From assembly GCA_026027325.1 (NCBI GenBank), contig JAMSLZ010000005.1, positions 2,480,001 through 2,544,000 of the forward strand: a DNA stretch of 64,000 nt. The letters run 5' to 3'. The DNA comes from Actinomucor elegans. Taxonomy: Eukaryota > Mucoromycota > Mucoromycetes > Mucorales > Mucoraceae. Position 1 is the first letter of the stretch. Each line of letters starts with the position of its first letter. The notes below the pieces were generated by a model, which saw only the letters and a list, made by a program, of their open reading frames with translations, had not been told where the DNA came from and did not search any database. Shown in pieces: positions 61,718 to 64,000 of the stretch. Position numbers and translations under genes: made by a program.

Positions 61718-62479
61718 AAAAACAATAGAGCATATCGAATGGTACCAAAATTATTTGATGTTTCTTTCAGCTTAGGCAGTAATACTTAATAGAAATGGGA
61801 TTTCGAGCTAGTTTAGAAGTGTGGCTGTAACTCGAGTATTTGATACAGAACATGGCTGCGTATTCGCCAATAGACTAAAACTGTTGTCGATAGACTGTGC
61901 CTCGAAATTGCAGTTGTCATGCTTCGCATATAAGAAGACGTTTCTAAAAAGAATTGGGCTTCTATCCCATTTTCTACATACCTGCACAGAATTAGGAATT
62001 AAAAATTGGATATAATATTTGATCCTCTTTTAATTGCAATAAGTTTCCAATAGATGCAATAGATACTAGTACTTATTATGTAGAATCGAATGGAGAGTGT
62101 AAGGATATAAAATAGTTAGATGCTTCCTTCAACTGATCGACTCATCGTTGATGAAAGCCAGTGTTTTGGATTCAAAGAGTTGAATTGCGCATCAAACGAA
62201 GTAAGTACCATTTAGAATTTTCTTCACTCGATAAATTTATTTTGATGGGTCTTTTATAAATGTAGATATGTATAATGAAATGAGTGTTTATAAAATAGCA
62301 TTGTACAAGATTATCTATTTTCAAACTAGATACATCATATAGTATCTATAAAGGTCGTCTGTTATATTATTTAAACAAATATCAAAAACTAATTGGGAAT
62401 CTATGCGTAAGAATCAAGGTAAAGCATACTACCTATTTTTTTTTATTTAACATATCTAAATCTTAACAGACTTCTGACA

Positions 62480-62720
62480 TAATGTTGCATCTAGAGACTA
62501 ATAGATATACAAAATAAACTGCTACATTGACTTGAACCAGATTCCAATTGGTTTACTACATATTAACAACTGGTAATATATTGCACACGTATCGTATAAT
62601 TTAGATATATGGATTTATAGATCTCTCGATCAGCATTGAACAAATGTTACATCTGATTAATATTCTATAACCAAAAAGAGCTACTTCATCTGCTAAAGTT
62701 ATTATTTAACTATAGAAGAA
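62480..62720 (+). repeat. Forward dispersed-repeat copies
   Basis: A well-preserved copy spans about 62620-62715: GATCTCTCGATCAGCATTGA, then CAAATGTTACATCTGATTA, then AGAGCTACTTCATCTGCTAA. A weaker one (ATAATGTTGCATCTAGA) lies about 155 bp upstream. Confidence 0.65.
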
Positions 62721-63302
62721 TGTATATTTGATTTGACTAACAGTTATGTAGCCTCTAATGCTTTTTAAGTAATTGAATTATCATGGGCAGAACGAAATCA
62801 AAAATATTTGATAGGATGCTTTGAAATAACCTTGTATAAGAAAAGTCCCAAGACATAGCAAGGTGCACGAAAAGTTTGATTGTGCAGTAAATGATCAATG
62901 ATTATACTATTATGCAATTTTTTGGGTTTTGCGCTTTTTACAAAAATTGAAAGTGCTACAATTAAAAAACAACATGGAAGATTTTTCAAAAATACTATTA
63001 AATATAAAGATGAAGTTCGAGATCCAAAGACATGGATCAAAGTTTTGAACTTATCTTGCTTGTTAATTGGACAGTGGCAACTGACTAATTGCTATTATTA
63101 TTGGCTAATAAGATTTACAACGCTCAGGGCAATTCTCCGCCATTTTCAAAGACAGAAGACCAATGGCAATGAGCCCCTGATTTGAATCACGCTTAAAAGC
63201 CAAAGGTATAAGTAAAATTTAAAAAAAACCTGGTTATTTTTTTATTTTGTATATTCACTATCTTTCTCTTACAATACACTATAGATAAAATATTAAGAAT
63301 TA

Positions 63303-64000
63303 ATGTACTTTGAATCAGACGACGAAGACTACGATTGTCCTCTTTGTATGGAAGAGTTAGACATTGCAGATAGAAACTTTAGACCTTGTCCTTGTGGATA
63401 TAAAGTAACTTAAAGTAGCAAACTTTACTTTTCTCGTTTTAATTTAGCACCTTGTTAGATCTGTCGTTTTTGTTGGCATCATATTCGAGAAAACTTGAAC
63501 GGACGCTGTCCTGCTTGGTAAAATAGTAGACTTTGTTCATATGTATATGATATTGTAAATTGATTTGGTTCAATATACTTTAGTCGAAGAGAATACTCTG
63601 ATCAAAATGCCGAGTTTGAGCCTATCAGTGCCGACGAGTAAGGTCTTGATTTACTTGTTTCAAAGTAGTATACTCAATATTTGCAACATGTAGAATTGTG
63701 CGTATTAGAAGAGAAAAGAAAGAGAAGGAGAGACAGCAAAAAGATATGGAGCTTGCCAATAGACGTCACTTGGCAAGTATGAGAGTAGTGCAAAAGAACC
63801 TAGTGTACATTATTGGTTTGCATCCAAAGCTAGCAACGGAAGAGGTATTGAAATGATAAAGGTACAATATACACGTACTTATTGTTCGCGTACTAGATTA
63901 TCAAATCAGTTGATTACTTTGGACACTTTGGTAAAATAGCCAAAATAGTGATAAACAAAAGGCAGATTGCACCTACTTCGCATGCCAATGGGGCCACTTC
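63303..64000 (+). CDS. NOT4: CCR4-NOT subunit Not4, RING E3 ubiquitin ligase (partial)
   Basis: Five exons are visible: 63303-63404, 63459-63517, 63584-63637, 63694-63844 and 63897 onward; the gene leaves the right edge. The C4C4 RING is spread over exons 1-3: CPLCMEELDIADRNFRPCPC, GYKICRFCWHHIRENLNGRC and PACRREYSDQNAEF. Exon 4 gives a basic linker (RIRREKKEKERQQKDMELAN) and then VVQKNLVYIIGLHP, the start of the RRM that follows the RING in Not4. Exon 5 has VDYFGHFGKIAKIVINKRQ. This order is diagnostic of Not4/CNOT4, which ubiquitinates stalled ribosomes and other targets and links translation quality control to mRNA decay in the CCR4-NOT complex. The usual GYQICRFCW reads GYKICRFCW, a small change outside the metal ligands. 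Confidence 0.95.

Larger units (their letters stand above)
61162..63302. other. Divergent intergenic region between RAT1 and NOT4
   Basis: About 2.1 kb without a supported gene. It contains a 30-bp AT microsatellite at 61685-61714, and dispersed-repeat copies near 62480-62500 and 62625-62715 (GATCTCTCGATCAGCATTGA then AACAAATGTTACATCTGATT). ORFs at 61422-61748 and 62798-63185 overlap each other or the microsatellite and are not called. Confidence 0.55.

Overview
The window reads as nuclear DNA of a filamentous fungus, most likely an early-diverging Mucoromycota species (Mucorales-like). Protein genes carry many short introns (about 46-80 nt, GTAAGT/GTATGT-type donors). Gaps between genes are AT-rich and full of homopolymer runs. 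The gene set includes a chitin synthase with a divergent myosin-like head, a GT17 glycosyltransferase, a Vnx1-type antiporter and a Not4 RING protein. Genus and species cannot be fixed from the sequence alone.

Layout, left to right: a chitin synthase cut by the left edge (1-2122, minus); a vacuolar CAX/Vnx1-type cation/H+ antiporter in eight exons (4296-7167, minus); an unrecognised two-zinc-finger gene (8180-10094, minus) with coding-like remnants on both sides; a 41-copy 20/22-bp minisatellite (10672-11510) followed by a diverged repeat field; an acidic orphan protein (13278-14705, plus); a kinesin-1 heavy chain (15015-18451, minus); a GT17 N-acetylglucosaminyltransferase (18660-19827, minus); a Cys-rich LEA_2-like membrane protein (22980-24206, plus); a probable mitochondrial protein and a HIT hydrolase (24449-26132, minus); a cytochrome P450 (28956-30943, minus); a Ser/Gln-rich protein (33638-34527, minus), an orphan fragment, and eIF2B gamma (35082-36919, minus). 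After a 6.1-kb gap come a tandem CCCH zinc-finger protein (43020-44080, plus), an mpaB-type oxygenase (44328-45709, minus), an I78 proteinase inhibitor (47041-47372, minus), a PPR protein (49352-50902, plus), mitochondrial ATP synthase beta (51142-52917, plus), a Q/P-rich coiled-coil protein (55547-57439, plus), the nuclear exonuclease Rat1/Xrn2 (57575-61161, minus) and the start of NOT4 (63303-64000, plus, cut by the right edge).

There is no operon or pathway cluster; these are mostly housekeeping genes. One theme recurs: Rat1, Not4 and the CCCH protein all act in RNA turnover, and eIF2B gamma and the PPR protein act in translation or organelle RNA. This may be coincidence.

The least ordinary content lies outside the well-known genes: (i) the minisatellite with internal higher-order duplication; (ii) a diverged dispersed repeat, often spaced 165-190 bp apart, present in most long gaps in both orientations; (iii) an orphan zinc-finger locus flanked by unassigned or broken coding stretches; (iv) an apparent one-base frameshift in RAT1; (v) a chitin synthase motor with a P-loop but a degenerate switch I. 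I found no CRISPR array, rRNA, convincing tRNA or intact transposon. All exon boundaries are read by eye from GT/AG sites and frame continuity.
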